Assembly: GCF_001441615.1 (NCBI RefSeq) | Contig: NZ_LAXJ01000026.1 | Location: 54,310 to 118,309, forward strand | Direction: 5' to 3' | DNA: 64,000 bases | From: Roseovarius atlanticus | GTDB taxonomy: Bacteria; Pseudomonadota; Alphaproteobacteria; Rhodobacterales; Rhodobacteraceae | Shown here: in pieces, positions 50,093 through 59,159 of the stretch | Numbering within the stretch: position 1 is the first letter of the stretch | How the letters are laid out: the number at the start of each line of letters is the position of its first letter | Made by a program: the position numbers and the translations under genes | The notes under the pieces: model-generated | Database searches by the model: none | Told to the model about the DNA's origin: nothing | Seen by the model: only the letters and a program-made list of their open reading frames with translations

Positions 50093-51417
50093 ACGACCAG
50101 AACCCACCCGACCGCAAACGCGCCGCGCGCGTGCCCACGGGGCGGTTTACGCGCATGGCCCGCACCGGCGGCATGGCGACGGCGCTGGCCGGCAATGTCG
50201 CCACGCGCGGCGGATGGGAATTGCTGCGCGGCCGCAAACCGCGCCTGCAAGACCTGCTGATGACCCCCGGAAACGTCACCCGCGTGGCCGATCACCTGGC
50301 GAACATGCGTGGCGCGGCGATGAAGGCGGGGCAGCTTCTGTCGATGGAAACCGCCGACATGCTGCCGCCCGAGCTGGCCGAGATCCTTGCCCGCCTGCGC
50401 GCCGACGCCCAGTTCATGCCGCCCGCGCAGCTGAAAAAGGTGCTGGCCGCCAATTGGGGCCGCGATTTCCTGCGCCATTTCAAACGGTTCGACGTGCATC
50501 CCATCGCAGCCGCCTCCATCGGACAGGTGCACCGGGCGCAGACCCGCGATGGCCGCGACCTTGCGATCAAGGTGCAGTATCCCGGCATCCGTGACAGCAT
50601 CGACAGCGACATGCGCAACCTTGGCTTGATCCTGCGCCGGTCCGGCATGATGCCCGCCAGCTTCGACACGGACCGGATGCTGACCGACGCCGCCGCGCAA
50701 CTGCACGAGGAAACCGATTACACGCGCGAGGCCGCCGCGCTCAATCGGTTCCGCGCGCATCTGGCGGGTGACCCCGATTTCGTCCTGCCCGAAGTGCATG
50801 ACGACCTCCGCACGCGCGACATCCTTGCCATGAGCTTTGTCGAGGGCCACGGCATCGACACCGCCGCCGACATGGACCAACCCACGCGCGACCGCATCGC
50901 CACCGCGCTTGTCACGCTAACCCTGCGCGAACTGTTCGAACTGCACGACATGCAGACCGACCCCAATTTCGCCAACTACCGCTATCAGCCCGACACGGGC
51001 CGGATCGTGCTGCTGGATTTCGGCGCGACGCTGGAATTCGCGCCCGACCGCGTGAAGAGCTACCGCGCTCTGTTCAACGCCGCGCTCAGCGGTGACGACG
51101 ATGCGGCCTGGGACGCGATGATCGCCATCGGCCTTGTGGGCGCCGATACCTATGCGACGGACCGCGCCCACATCCTGCGTCTTTTCGGGATCGCCGCCGA
51201 GCCTTTGCGCCAGGGCGGCACGCTCGATTTTGCCACCTGCGGTCTCTTGGCCCGCCTGCGCCGCGAGGGCCTGCTTCTGGCCGACGAACAGGTCGACATC
51301 CACGCGCCGCCCACCGACACGCTTTTGCTGCAACGCAAGGTTCTGGGCTGTTACCTGCTGGCCGAACGTCTGAGCGCCAGGGTCGATCTGGACCCAATTC
51401 TGGCGCGGTTCGCTTAA
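50089..51417 (+). CDS. ABC1/UbiB-family atypical kinase
   Basis: A 442-residue protein-kinase-like ABC1 family member. It shows the KxGQ motif ([14 protein letters not shown]), an Ala-rich glycine loop replacement ([11 protein letters not shown]), catalytic Lys in [10 protein letters not shown], the QTDPNFANY catalytic loop and the metal-binding LLDFGAT. UbiB-type proteins have ATPase activity needed for ubiquinone synthesis or lipid handling at membranes. No strong C-terminal membrane helices are seen, which sets it apart from canonical UbiB. GTG at 50,089 is used; it overlaps the DCC stop. Confidence 0.9.
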   Translation: MNDQNPPDRKRAARVPTGRFTRMARTGGMATALAGNVATRGGWELLRGRKPRLQDLLMTPGNVTRVADHLANMRGAAMKAGQLLSMETADMLPPELAEILARLRADAQFMPPAQLKKVLAANWGRDFLRHFKRFDVHPIAAASIGQVHRAQTRDGRDLAIKVQYPGIRDSIDSDMRNLGLILRRSGMMPASFDTDRMLTDAAAQLHEETDYTREAAALNRFRAHLAGDPDFVLPEVHDDLRTRDILAMSFVEGHGIDTAADMDQPTRDRIATALVTLTLRELFELHDMQTDPNFANYRYQPDTGRIVLLDFGATLEFAPDRVKSYRALFNAALSGDDDAAWDAMIAIGLVGADTYATDRAHILRLFGIAAEPLRQGGTLDFATCGLLARLRREGLLLADEQVDIHAPPTDTLLLQRKVLGCYLLAERLSARVDLDPILARFA

Positions 51418-51560
51418 TTCCTGGGTCGCGCCCGCTTGCAGCGTTCCGAGCAATAGCGCACCTCGTCCCAGACCTTTTCCCACTTCTTGCGCCAGGTGAA
51501 AGGCCGCCCGCAGGCCGCGCAGACCTTCGTGGGAAAGTCCGATTTTCGACGCATTTTCAT
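51414..51560 (-). CDS. Small DUF2256 zinc-ribbon protein
   Basis: A 48-residue basic protein from ATG 51,560 (51,554 is an alternative). It has a four-cysteine pattern C-x2-C (CAACGRPF), then C-x3-C (YCSERC), with [12 protein letters not shown] between; this is the DUF2256 signature. Probably it binds zinc; function is unknown. It is convergent with the ABC1 gene and overlaps its last 4 bases. Upstream in-frame codons to 51,623 do not look like the family. Confidence 0.8.
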   Translation of the reverse strand: MKMRRKSDFPTKVCAACGRPFTWRKKWEKVWDEVRYCSERCKRARPRN

Positions 51561-51666
51561 GGCGTTCGCCCGCCCTTCCCCAATCCTGTCCGTCATACCT
51601 ACATAGCGCGGCGTCGGACACAATCACGCCCCGACGCGCCCGTCATGGCCTTTTCACCTTCCGTTT

Positions 51667-51681
51667 TTCACGTGACGTGAA
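51667..51681. promoter_or_regulatory. Palindrome TTCACG-TGA-CGTGAA upstream of peptide ABC operon
   Basis: A perfect 6-bp inverted repeat with a 3-bp centre lies about 100 bp upstream of the binding-protein start. It is a candidate operator for the five-gene importer. No regulator gene is adjacent. Confidence 0.4.
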
Positions 51682-51779
51682 GGCATCTTCCCATTCGTTT
51701 GCTTGCAGCGCCGGAACACTCGGTTATCATTCGCCGATCAGCCCGAGGATCAACCCGGGCGATATCCAGGGAGATATTC

Positions 51780-53360
51780 ATGAAAACCAAGACAGTCCTT
51801 GCCGCCGCTTTGCTCGCCACCACGGCGATGACCGGCGCCTCGGCCGAAACGCTGCGATGGGCCCGCGCGGGCGACTCGCTTACGCTTGACCCCCATGCGC
51901 AGAACGAAGGTCCGACGCATACCCTGTCGCACCAGATCTACGAACCGCTGATCATCCGCGACCACTCGGGCGAGTTCCAGGCCGCTCTGGCAACCGACTG
52001 GGCGCCCAAGGAAGGCGATCCGAACGTCTGGGTCTTCAACCTGCGCCAGGGCGTCACCTATCACGACGGCGCCGACTTCACCGCCGAGGACGTGGTGTTC
52101 TCGATCAACCGCGCCAAGTCGGAAACGTCGGCGATGAAGGAACTCTTGACCTCGATCACCGAGGTGCGCGCCGTTGACGACCACACCGTGGAATTCGTCA
52201 CCGACGGCCCCAACCCGATCCTGCCCGCGAACCTCACCAACCTCTTCATGATGGACAAGGGCTGGGCAGAATCGAACGACGCCGTCGCCGTGCAGGACGT
52301 GGCCGGAGGGGAAACCACCTTTGCCTCGTCCAACACCAACGGCACCGGCGCCTTCACCCTCGTCAGCCGCGAGCCCGACGTGCGGACCGTGCTGGAAGCC
52401 AACGAGAATTACTGGGGCAAGGATGACTTCCCGCTCGACGTGACCGAGATCGTCTATACCCCGATCCAGAACGCCGCCACCCGCGTGGCCGCCCTTCTGT
52501 CGGGAGAGGTCGACTTCATCCAGGATGTGCCCGTGCAGGATCTGGGCCGCGTCGGCGACACCGAGGGCCTTGTGGTCAAGACCGCGCCGCAGAACCGGGT
52601 GATCTTCTTTGGCATGAACATGGGCGCCGACGATATCGCCAATGACGACGTCGAGGGCGCGAACCCGCTGGCCGACGCCAAGGTGCGCAAGGCCATGTCC
52701 ATGGCCATCAACCGCGACGCCATCAAGCAGGTCGTCATGCGCGACCAGTCGCAGCCCGCGGGCATGATCGCCCCGCCCTTCGTCAACGGCTGGAACGAAG
52801 AGATGGACAGCAGCGCCACCACCGACATCGAAGGCGCCAAGGCCCTGATGGAAGAGGCCGGCTATGGCGATGGCTTCAGCATCCAGCTCGACTGCCCGAA
52901 CGACCGCTACGTCAACGACGAGGCGATCTGCCAGGCCGCCGTCGGGATGCTGGCGCAGATCGGCGTCACCGTGAACCTGGATGCCAAGCCCAAGGCGCAG
53001 CACTTCCCGCTGATCGAGAACGGCGAGACGGATTTCTACATGCTGGGCTGGGGCGTTCCGACCTACGATTCGGAATACATCTTCAACTTCCTGGTGCACA
53101 CCCGCGGCGACGAACGCGGCAGCTGGAACGGCACGGGCTATTCCAACCCCGATCTTGACGCCAAGATCGTCAGCCTTGCCTCGGAAACCGATCTGGAGGC
53201 GCGCAACGCCACGATCAACGAGATCTGGCAGGTGGTTCAGGAAGAACAGCTGTACATTCCGATCCACCACCAGGTGCTGAACTGGGGCATGACCGATGCG
53301 GTCGGCACCGAGGTCAGCCCCGAGGACGATCCCAAGTTCAAGTTCTTCGAGATGAACTAA
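51780..53360 (+). CDS. Peptide ABC transporter substrate-binding protein, SBP_bac_5
   Basis: A 526-residue periplasmic binding protein. A Sec signal peptide is clear (MKTKTVLAAALLATTAMTGASA, cleaved near residue 22). The body has family 5 features: LRWARAGDSLTLDPHAQNEG, VFNLRQGVTYHDGADFTAEDVVFSINRA, and the late block DFYMLGWGVPTYDSEYIFNF. It captures a peptide or similar solute for the permeases encoded next. AGGGAGAT precedes the ATG. Unlike the binding protein at 4,502-6,115 it uses Sec rather than Tat export. Substrate is unknown. Confidence 0.95.
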   Translation: MKTKTVLAAALLATTAMTGASAETLRWARAGDSLTLDPHAQNEGPTHTLSHQIYEPLIIRDHSGEFQAALATDWAPKEGDPNVWVFNLRQGVTYHDGADFTAEDVVFSINRAKSETSAMKELLTSITEVRAVDDHTVEFVTDGPNPILPANLTNLFMMDKGWAESNDAVAVQDVAGGETTFASSNTNGTGAFTLVSREPDVRTVLEANENYWGKDDFPLDVTEIVYTPIQNAATRVAALLSGEVDFIQDVPVQDLGRVGDTEGLVVKTAPQNRVIFFGMNMGADDIANDDVEGANPLADAKVRKAMSMAINRDAIKQVVMRDQSQPAGMIAPPFVNGWNEEMDSSATTDIEGAKALMEEAGYGDGFSIQLDCPNDRYVNDEAICQAAVGMLAQIGVTVNLDAKPKAQHFPLIENGETDFYMLGWGVPTYDSEYIFNFLVHTRGDERGSWNGTGYSNPDLDAKIVSLASETDLEARNATINEIWQVVQEEQLYIPIHHQVLNWGMTDAVGTEVSPEDDPKFKFFEMN

Positions 53361-53367
53361 GCCAATC

Positions 53368-53393
53368 GCGGGCGGCCTTCCGGGGCCGCCCGC
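53368..53393 (+). terminator. Intercistronic hairpin after the binding-protein gene
   Basis: A perfect 10-bp stem (GCGGGCGGCC/GGCCGCCCGC) with a 6-nt loop begins 7 bp past the stop. There is no T-run, so it more likely stabilises the upstream mRNA or weakly attenuates, favouring binding-protein expression. Confidence 0.55.
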
Positions 53394-53448
53394 CTGCCGT
53401 CACAGCCAGAAGAATAACAGTGCGTGACGACCGCTTCGGGGACGAAAC

Positions 53449-54435
53449 ATGCTAGCTTACATCATCCGGCGCGTGGCCCAGTCCGCGCTTGTGCTTCTCG
53501 TGGTGGGCCTCGTGGCCTTCGCCATGTTCCGCTTCGTCGGCGATCCGGTCGACAACATGCTGGGACAGGAACGCACCGTCGCCGATATCGAGCGCCTGCG
53601 CTCCGAGCTCGGCCTCGATCAGAATTTCGTCGTCCAGTACTACAAATTCCTGACCAATGCCGTTCAGGGCAATTTCGGCCTCAGCTACCGCCAGGGGCGG
53701 CCAGTGGCCGACATCCTGATCGAACGCCTGCCCGCCACGCTGGAACTGGCCTTCGTGTCGGGCCTGCTGGCGCTGATCGGCGGGATCGGGCTTGGCATCT
53801 ATACCGCGATCCGAAGGCGCGGGATCTCGGCCAATGTCATCATGACGCTGTCGCTGATCGGGGTCTCGCTGCCGACCTTCCTGATCGGCATCCTGCTGAT
53901 CTATGTCTTTTCGGTCGAGCTTGGCTGGCTGCCCAGCTTCGGGCGCGGCGAGGTCACCTGGGTCAACGGCTGGTCCACCGGGTTTCTGACCAAATCCGGC
54001 CTGCAGGCGCTGATCCTGCCCGCCATCACGCTGGGCCTTTACCAGATGACCCTGATCATGCGGCTGGTGCGGACCGAAATGCTTGAGGTGCTGCGCATGG
54101 ATTATATCCGCTTTGCCCGCGCCCGCGGCATCCGTGAACGCGCGATCAACTTCCGCCACGCGCTGAAGAACACGCTTGTGCCTGTTATAACCATCACCGG
54201 GCTTCAGTTGGGCAGCATCATCGCCTTCGCCATCATCACTGAAACAGTGTTCCAGTGGCCCGGCGTGGGCCTCTTGTTCATCAACGCGATCCAGTTCGTC
54301 GATATCCCCGTCATGGCCGCCTACCTGATGATGATCTCGGTCATGTTCGTGGGCATCAACCTGATCGTCGACATGCTCTATTTCGCCATCGACCCGCGCC
54401 TGCGCGTCGACCGGTCCGCGGCAGGAGGCCACTGA
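53449..54435 (+). CDS. Peptide ABC transporter permease, DppB type
   Basis: A 328-residue permease with N-terminal helix (VAQSALVLLVVGLVAFAMFRF), the DppB-type periplasmic segment (GQERTVADIERLRSELGLDQ), five further helices and the EAA loop (YIRFARARGIRERAINFRHALKN). Its TGA overlaps the next permease's ATG. It is half of the translocation channel of the 51,780-57,749 importer. Confidence 0.95.
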   Translation: MLAYIIRRVAQSALVLLVVGLVAFAMFRFVGDPVDNMLGQERTVADIERLRSELGLDQNFVVQYYKFLTNAVQGNFGLSYRQGRPVADILIERLPATLELAFVSGLLALIGGIGLGIYTAIRRRGISANVIMTLSLIGVSLPTFLIGILLIYVFSVELGWLPSFGRGEVTWVNGWSTGFLTKSGLQALILPAITLGLYQMTLIMRLVRTEMLEVLRMDYIRFARARGIRERAINFRHALKNTLVPVITITGLQLGSIIAFAIITETVFQWPGVGLLFINAIQFVDIPVMAAYLMMISVMFVGINLIVDMLYFAIDPRLRVDRSAAGGH

Positions 54436-55391
54436 TGACCGATACCCCCGTCACACCCCCGGCGCCGAAAGTCCGCGACAGCCGCTTCCGCCGCATCTGG
54501 GAAAGCGATTTCATGTGGTCCTTCCGGCACGCGCCGGTGGCCATCGCCTCCTTCGCGGTGGTGCTGATCCTGATCCTCTCGGCCGTCTTCGCGCCGCTTA
54601 TCGCGCCCTTCGATCCGTTCAACCCGGCCTCGCTGAACCTGATGAACGGCTTCACCCCGCCGGGCGAGGCCAACGCCTTTACCGGCGACACGTTCATTCT
54701 GGGCACCGACGACCAGGGGCGCGACGTGTTCTCGACCATCCTTTACGGGATGCGCATCTCGCTCTTCGTGGGATTCGCGGCGGTGTTCCTCGCCATGCTG
54801 ATCGGCGTCACGCTCGGCCTCATCGCGGGCTATGTGGGCGGCTGGACCGAGACCATCATCATGCGCATCGCCGATGTGCAACTCACTTTCCCGGCGATCC
54901 TCGTGGCCATGCTGATCTTCGGCATCGCCAAGGGCATCACGCCCCCCGCCTATCGCGACCAGATGGCGCTGTGGGTGCTGATCCTCGCCATCGGCCTTTC
55001 GGACTGGGTGCAGTTCGCCCGCGTGGTGCGCGGCACCACGCTGGTGGAAAAGAACAAGGAATACGTGCAGGCGGCCCGCCTGATCGGGCGCTCGCCTTTC
55101 ATCATCATGCTCAAGCACATCCTGCCCAACGTGCTGAACCCGGTGCTGGTCATCGCCACGATTTCGCTGGCGCTGGCCATCATCGCGGAGGCGACGCTCA
55201 GCTTCCTCGGCGTCGGCGCCCCGCCCACCAAACCTTCGCTCGGCACGCTCATCCGCATCGGGCAGGAGTTCATGTTCTCCGGCGAATGGTGGATCCTGCT
55301 TTTCCCCGCCGGAACGCTGTTGGCGCTGGCGCTCTCGATCAACCTTCTGGGCGACTGGCTGCGCGACGCATTGAACCCGAGGCTAAGATGA
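54435..55391 (+). CDS. Peptide ABC transporter permease, DppC type
   Basis: A 318-residue permease. The N-terminal cytoplasmic stretch precedes a helix (VAIASFAVVLILILSAVFAPL); the periplasmic hallmark is FILGTDDQGRDVFST; the EAA loop is EYVQAARLIGRSPFIIMLKHILPN. A GGAGG site lies within the previous gene and the start codon overlaps its stop. A 400-bp gap, holding a small antisense gene, separates it from the ATPase genes. Confidence 0.95.
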   Translation: MTDTPVTPPAPKVRDSRFRRIWESDFMWSFRHAPVAIASFAVVLILILSAVFAPLIAPFDPFNPASLNLMNGFTPPGEANAFTGDTFILGTDDQGRDVFSTILYGMRISLFVGFAAVFLAMLIGVTLGLIAGYVGGWTETIIMRIADVQLTFPAILVAMLIFGIAKGITPPAYRDQMALWVLILAIGLSDWVQFARVVRGTTLVEKNKEYVQAARLIGRSPFIIMLKHILPNVLNPVLVIATISLALAIIAEATLSFLGVGAPPTKPSLGTLIRIGQEFMFSGEWWILLFPAGTLLALALSINLLGDWLRDALNPRLR

Positions 55392-55426
55392 CCGGGCTTA
55401 CACTCATCCCCGGCACCAATGCGTCG

Positions 55427-55600
55427 TCAGCCCTCGGTGCGGCCCGTGTCGCGCGCGTCGGTGCACCAGCGGTCCTCGACGATGTGCCATTCGACGTCAC
55501 CATCGGTCGCGTGGATGGTCACTTTCGCCTCTTCCGAGGTCACCGCTTCGGGCCCGATCATCGTCAGGAACAGGGCGAAGGCTTCGCTGGTCAGACACAT
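55427..55600 (-). CDS. Small antisense protein inside the ABC operon
   Basis: A 57-residue frame on the strand opposite to the operon. Its ATG is preceded by AAAGGAG at good spacing. It begins MCLTSEAFALFLTMIG and continues with an acidic, soluble-looking half (SEEAKVTIHATDGDVEWHIVED). No domain is recognised. The frame sits in the gap between permease and ATPase genes. Alternatives are a chance frame; its strong ribosome site and sensible amino-acid composition support a gene. Confidence 0.55.
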   Translation of the reverse strand: MCLTSEAFALFLTMIGPEAVTSEEAKVTIHATDGDVEWHIVEDRWCTDARDTGRTEG

Positions 55601-55791
55601 GGACGCTCTCCTTTGTGTGCGTGTTTGCCCGCTCCGGCACGGGCCTCGCGCGGCCCATCCCGGCGTCGTTCCGTGGCGCTTCACCATCATGCCGGCGCGC
55701 CGCATGACCAATTCTTAAGATACAGCACGCTCCCTCCCTGTCCCGAAAAAGGTGGACACAAGCCCGTGAGACAGACGAAAGACGCAACTGC

Positions 55792-56787
55792 ATGACCGAA
55801 ACGCCCGTCCTTTCCGTTCGCGACCTGACCGTGGAAATCCCCACGCGCCACGGCATCCTGCGCCCCGTGGATCAGGTCAGCTATGACATCCGCGCGGGCG
55901 AGATCCTGGGCGTGGTGGGCGAATCCGGCGCGGGCAAATCCATGACCGGCAACGCCGTGATCGGCCTTCTGGACCCGCCCGCCCGGATCACCGGCGGCGA
56001 GGTCCTGCTGAAAGGCGAGCCCATTCACGACATCCCCCGCGCCAGGCTGCGCCGCCTGCGGGGCAAGCATATGGGCATGATCTTTCAGGACCCGCTCACG
56101 TCGCTCAATCCGCTTCTGACCATCGGCGACCAGCTGACCGAGACCATCACCGAGCACCTGAACGTGGGCCAGGACGAGGCCCGCAAACGCGCCATCGCGG
56201 CGCTGGACGAGGTCGGCATCCCCGCTGCATCCGCGCGCATCGGCAGCTACCCGCACGAGTTTTCCGGCGGGATGCGCCAGCGCGTGGTCATCGCCCTCGC
56301 CCTCTGCGCCGAGCCGGAGCTGGTCATCGCGGACGAGCCCACCACCGCGCTCGACGTCTCGGTCCAGGCCCAGATCGTGGCGCTTCTGAAACGCCTTTGC
56401 CGCGAGCGCGGCGTGGCCGTCATGCTGGTCACCCACGACATGGGCGTGATCGCCGAGGCCGCCGACCGCGTCGCCGTCATGTATGCCGGCCGCCTGGCCG
56501 AGCTTGGCCCGGTGCGCGAAGTCATCACCAACGCCCACCATCCCTATACCGCGGGCCTCATGGCCTCGACCCCGCTGGCCAGCGTGGGCCAAAAGCGCCT
56601 GAAACAGATCCCCGGCGCCATGCCGCGCCTGGGCGCCCTGCCCGACGGCTGCGCCTTTCATCCCCGCTGTGAATACGCGCAGGACAAATGCCGCCGCGAT
56701 CCCGGCCCCAGCCTGCAGGCCTGCGATGGCCGCGCCGCCTGCTGGTTCCCGCTCGGCACCACGCAAAAGGAGGACACCGTCGCATGA
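55792..56787 (+). CDS. Peptide ABC transporter ATPase, DppD type
   Basis: A 331-residue ATPase. Walker A GESGAGKSM is atypical in ending with Met instead of Thr/Ser, a change also seen in some OppD/DppD proteins. The signature is FSGGMRQRV, Walker B LVIADEPTTALDV, and the switch His lies in VTHDMG. The C-terminal oligopeptide-transporter extension with cysteines (CAFHPRCEYAQDKC) suggests the Fe-S site known in DppD-type proteins. The next ATPase gene overlaps its stop by 4 bp. Confidence 0.95.
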   Translation: MTETPVLSVRDLTVEIPTRHGILRPVDQVSYDIRAGEILGVVGESGAGKSMTGNAVIGLLDPPARITGGEVLLKGEPIHDIPRARLRRLRGKHMGMIFQDPLTSLNPLLTIGDQLTETITEHLNVGQDEARKRAIAALDEVGIPAASARIGSYPHEFSGGMRQRVVIALALCAEPELVIADEPTTALDVSVQAQIVALLKRLCRERGVAVMLVTHDMGVIAEAADRVAVMYAGRLAELGPVREVITNAHHPYTAGLMASTPLASVGQKRLKQIPGAMPRLGALPDGCAFHPRCEYAQDKCRRDPGPSLQACDGRAACWFPLGTTQKEDTVA

Positions 56788-57749
56788 GCGCCCTGATCTC
56801 CATCCGCAACCTCACCCGCCGCTTCGACGTCTCGAAACCGTGGCTCAACCGCGTGATCGAGCGGCTGTCGAAGGCCTATCTCACCGCCGTTTCAGACGTG
56901 TCCTTCGATATCGAGGAAAACAGCGTCTACGCGCTGGTGGGCGAAAGCGGCTCTGGCAAGTCCACCATCGGCAAGATCGTCGTGGGCCTTACCCCGCCCT
57001 CCGAGGGCAGCGTCCAGATCAACGGAACCGATCTGGCGACCGAAACCGATGCGGCCAAGATCGAGGCGGTGCGCGACGAGATCCAGATGATCTTTCAGGA
57101 TCCCTACGCCTCGCTCAACCCGCGCTGGCGGGTGCGCGACATCATCGCCGAACCTGTCGCGGCCAAGGGCGGCGACACTTCGGGGCTGGCCGAACGCCTG
57201 CTGGAACAGGTGGGGCTTTCGGCCGCAGACGCCTCCAAGTACCCGCACGAGTTCTCCGGCGGTCAGCGCCAGCGGATCTGCATCGCCCGCGCGCTGGCGT
57301 CCGAGCCCAAGATCATCGTCTGCGACGAGCCGACATCCGCGCTCGACGTCTCGGTGCAAAGCCAGGTCCTGAACCTCATGTCCGACCTGCGCGAGGAGTT
57401 CGGGCTGACCTATCTTTTCATCAGCCACGACCTGACCGTGGTGCGCCACATGGCCGACCGCATCGGCGTGCTCTACCTCGGCCGGCTGGTCGAGGAAGCG
57501 CCGCGCGACGCGCTTTTCACCGATCCCAAGCATCCCTATACCCAGATGCTGTTCGACGCCGCGCCCCGCATGGATGCCTTCGGGCGCGAGGTCGATCCCC
57601 CCAAGGGCGAGATCCCCGACGCGATCAACCCGCCGCCCGGCTGTGCGTTTCACCCGCGCTGTCCCATCGCCATCGACAGGTGCAGCAAGGAACGCCCCCA
57701 GATGCGCCAGCTGGGCCAGACCCGCGTGGCGTGCCACCGGGCAGAATAA
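56784..57749 (+). CDS. Peptide ABC transporter ATPase, DppF type
   Basis: A 321-residue ATPase with Walker A GESGSGKST, signature FSGGQRQRI, Walker B IIVCDEPTSALDV and switch His in ISHDLT. The C-terminal tail has GCAFHPRCPIAIDRC. It pairs with the DppD-type subunit to drive import. AAGGAGGA precedes the ATG, which overlaps the previous stop (ATGA). It is the last gene of the operon; the following 231 bp lead to the TRAP genes. Confidence 0.95.
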   Translation: MSALISIRNLTRRFDVSKPWLNRVIERLSKAYLTAVSDVSFDIEENSVYALVGESGSGKSTIGKIVVGLTPPSEGSVQINGTDLATETDAAKIEAVRDEIQMIFQDPYASLNPRWRVRDIIAEPVAAKGGDTSGLAERLLEQVGLSAADASKYPHEFSGGQRQRICIARALASEPKIIVCDEPTSALDVSVQSQVLNLMSDLREEFGLTYLFISHDLTVVRHMADRIGVLYLGRLVEEAPRDALFTDPKHPYTQMLFDAAPRMDAFGREVDPPKGEIPDAINPPPGCAFHPRCPIAIDRCSKERPQMRQLGQTRVACHRAE

Positions 57750-57868
57750 CACAGCACGACTTTCCCGCTTATCACGCGACAGCCCGGGCGAATTCTGAGT
57801 CAGGCGCGGCTCCAGAAGGCCGGGCCAAAACGCGCGGTCCGCAGGTCCGCGCCAGGCGACCAGCTCGA

Positions 57869-57900
57869 CTTTACCACATATTGGAAAAATCACTTTACCA
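57869..57900 (+). promoter_or_regulatory. Direct repeat CTTTACCA x2 and TTGACG upstream of TRAP operon
   Basis: CTTTACCA occurs at 57,869 and 57,893 (24-bp spacing) in an AT-rich patch, followed by TTGACG at 57,903, a possible -35 element; no clear -10 was found. The repeats lie about 80-110 bp before the TRAP binding-protein start and may be regulator half-sites on one helix face. Confidence 0.35.
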
Positions 57901-57980
57901 ATTTGACGGTTTTCCAGTACGCTCGGCCAGGCTGGACCCTTGGCAAAAATGGGGCCGGCCCACGAACTGGGAGGAATCAC

Positions 57981-59081
57981 ATGACCAACAAACTGACCAC
58001 GCGGCGTAATGCGCTGCGCACCATTGCCGGTGCAGGGGCCGCCACGCTGGCCGCACCGCATATCGCCGGGGCGCAGGCCAACGGCACCACCTGGAAAATC
58101 CAGACAAGCTGGCCCGGCGGCGCCGGCCTGCAAATCTTCAAGGACTGGTGCGGCACCATCGCCGAAAAGACCGGCGGCGAACTGACGTTCCAGCCCTTCG
58201 GCGCCAACGACGTCGTCGGCGACTTCCAGCTTTACGACGCGGTGAAGAACGGCGTTCTGGAAGCCGTGAACCCCTTCACCATCTACGCCCAGGGCATCAT
58301 CCCGGCGGCCACGTTCCTGACGTCCATCCCGCTGGGGATGCGCAACCCGCATGAATTCGACGTGTTCTATTACGGCCTGGGCGGCCTCGACATCGCGCGC
58401 GAACTTTACGCGGCGCAGGGCCTCTATTTCGTCGGCCCCGTCCACCATGGACCGAACATCATCCACTCCAAGGTTCCGATCCGCTCGATCGACGACTTCG
58501 CGGGCCGCAAGATGCGCCTGCCCGGCGGCATGGTCGCCGAGATCTTCAACGAGATCGGCGCAGAAACCACGGTTCTGCCCGGCTCGGAAATCTTCCCGGC
58601 GCTGGAAAAAGGTACTATCGACGTGGCCGACTATGTGGGCCCGGCGGTCAACTACGCGCTCGGCTTCAGCCAGGTCACCGACTATATCGTCATGGGCCCT
58701 CCGGGCTTCATGTCGCTGTACCAGCCGGTCGACACCATGGACATCACCGTGGGCATGGACGCGTGGGAGGCCCTGTCCCCCGAGATGAAGCAATTCGTCG
58801 AGATGGAAACCCACGTCTATTCCGACATGCACCACGCCGCGATCCAGGCCGCCGACCAGGAAGCCTGGGAAAAGTTCGAGGCCGACGGCACCGAGGTCAC
58901 CCGCCTCAGCCAAGACGACGTGGCCCTGATGACCGAGGTCGCCGTACCGATCTGGTTCGACTACGCCAACCGCGACCCGCAGGCCGCGCGTGTCTTCAAG
59001 ATTCAGCTTGATTACATGCAGTCCGGCTCGCTTGGTTACGTGGACCCGGCCCTGACCGACGGACTCGAGCTCAAGCTCTGA
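57981..59081 (+). CDS. TRAP transporter substrate-binding protein, TakP-like
   Basis: A 366-residue DctP-family binding protein. The N-terminus has a Tat-like motif (TTRRNALRTIAG) and hydrophobic core ending near IAGAQA. The body has WPGGAGLQIFKDW, GRKMRLPGGMVAEIF (with the conserved substrate-carboxylate Arg) and GSEIFPALEKGTIDVADYVGP. This last block is typical of the TakP/mannitol-chloroaromatic subgroup that binds organic acids such as 2-oxoacids. GGGAGGAA precedes the ATG. It feeds the permeases encoded next. Confidence 0.92.
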   Translation: MTNKLTTRRNALRTIAGAGAATLAAPHIAGAQANGTTWKIQTSWPGGAGLQIFKDWCGTIAEKTGGELTFQPFGANDVVGDFQLYDAVKNGVLEAVNPFTIYAQGIIPAATFLTSIPLGMRNPHEFDVFYYGLGGLDIARELYAAQGLYFVGPVHHGPNIIHSKVPIRSIDDFAGRKMRLPGGMVAEIFNEIGAETTVLPGSEIFPALEKGTIDVADYVGPAVNYALGFSQVTDYIVMGPPGFMSLYQPVDTMDITVGMDAWEALSPEMKQFVEMETHVYSDMHHAAIQAADQEAWEKFEADGTEVTRLSQDDVALMTEVAVPIWFDYANRDPQAARVFKIQLDYMQSGSLGYVDPALTDGLELKL

Positions 59082-59096
59082 TCTCTCGACCGATCC

Positions 59097-59127
59097 GCCG
59101 CCCGGGTGTCGCATACGCCCGGGCGGC
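59097..59127 (+). terminator. Attenuator hairpin between TRAP binding-protein and permease genes
   Basis: A perfect 10-bp stem (GCCGCCCGGG/CCCGGGCGGC) with an 11-nt loop, followed by ATTTTC, starts 15 bp past the binding-protein stop. It resembles a leaky terminator that lowers permease expression relative to the binding protein. Confidence 0.6.
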
Positions 59128-59159
59128 ATTTTCAACGCCTTAAACGAGTGAGGACCGCA

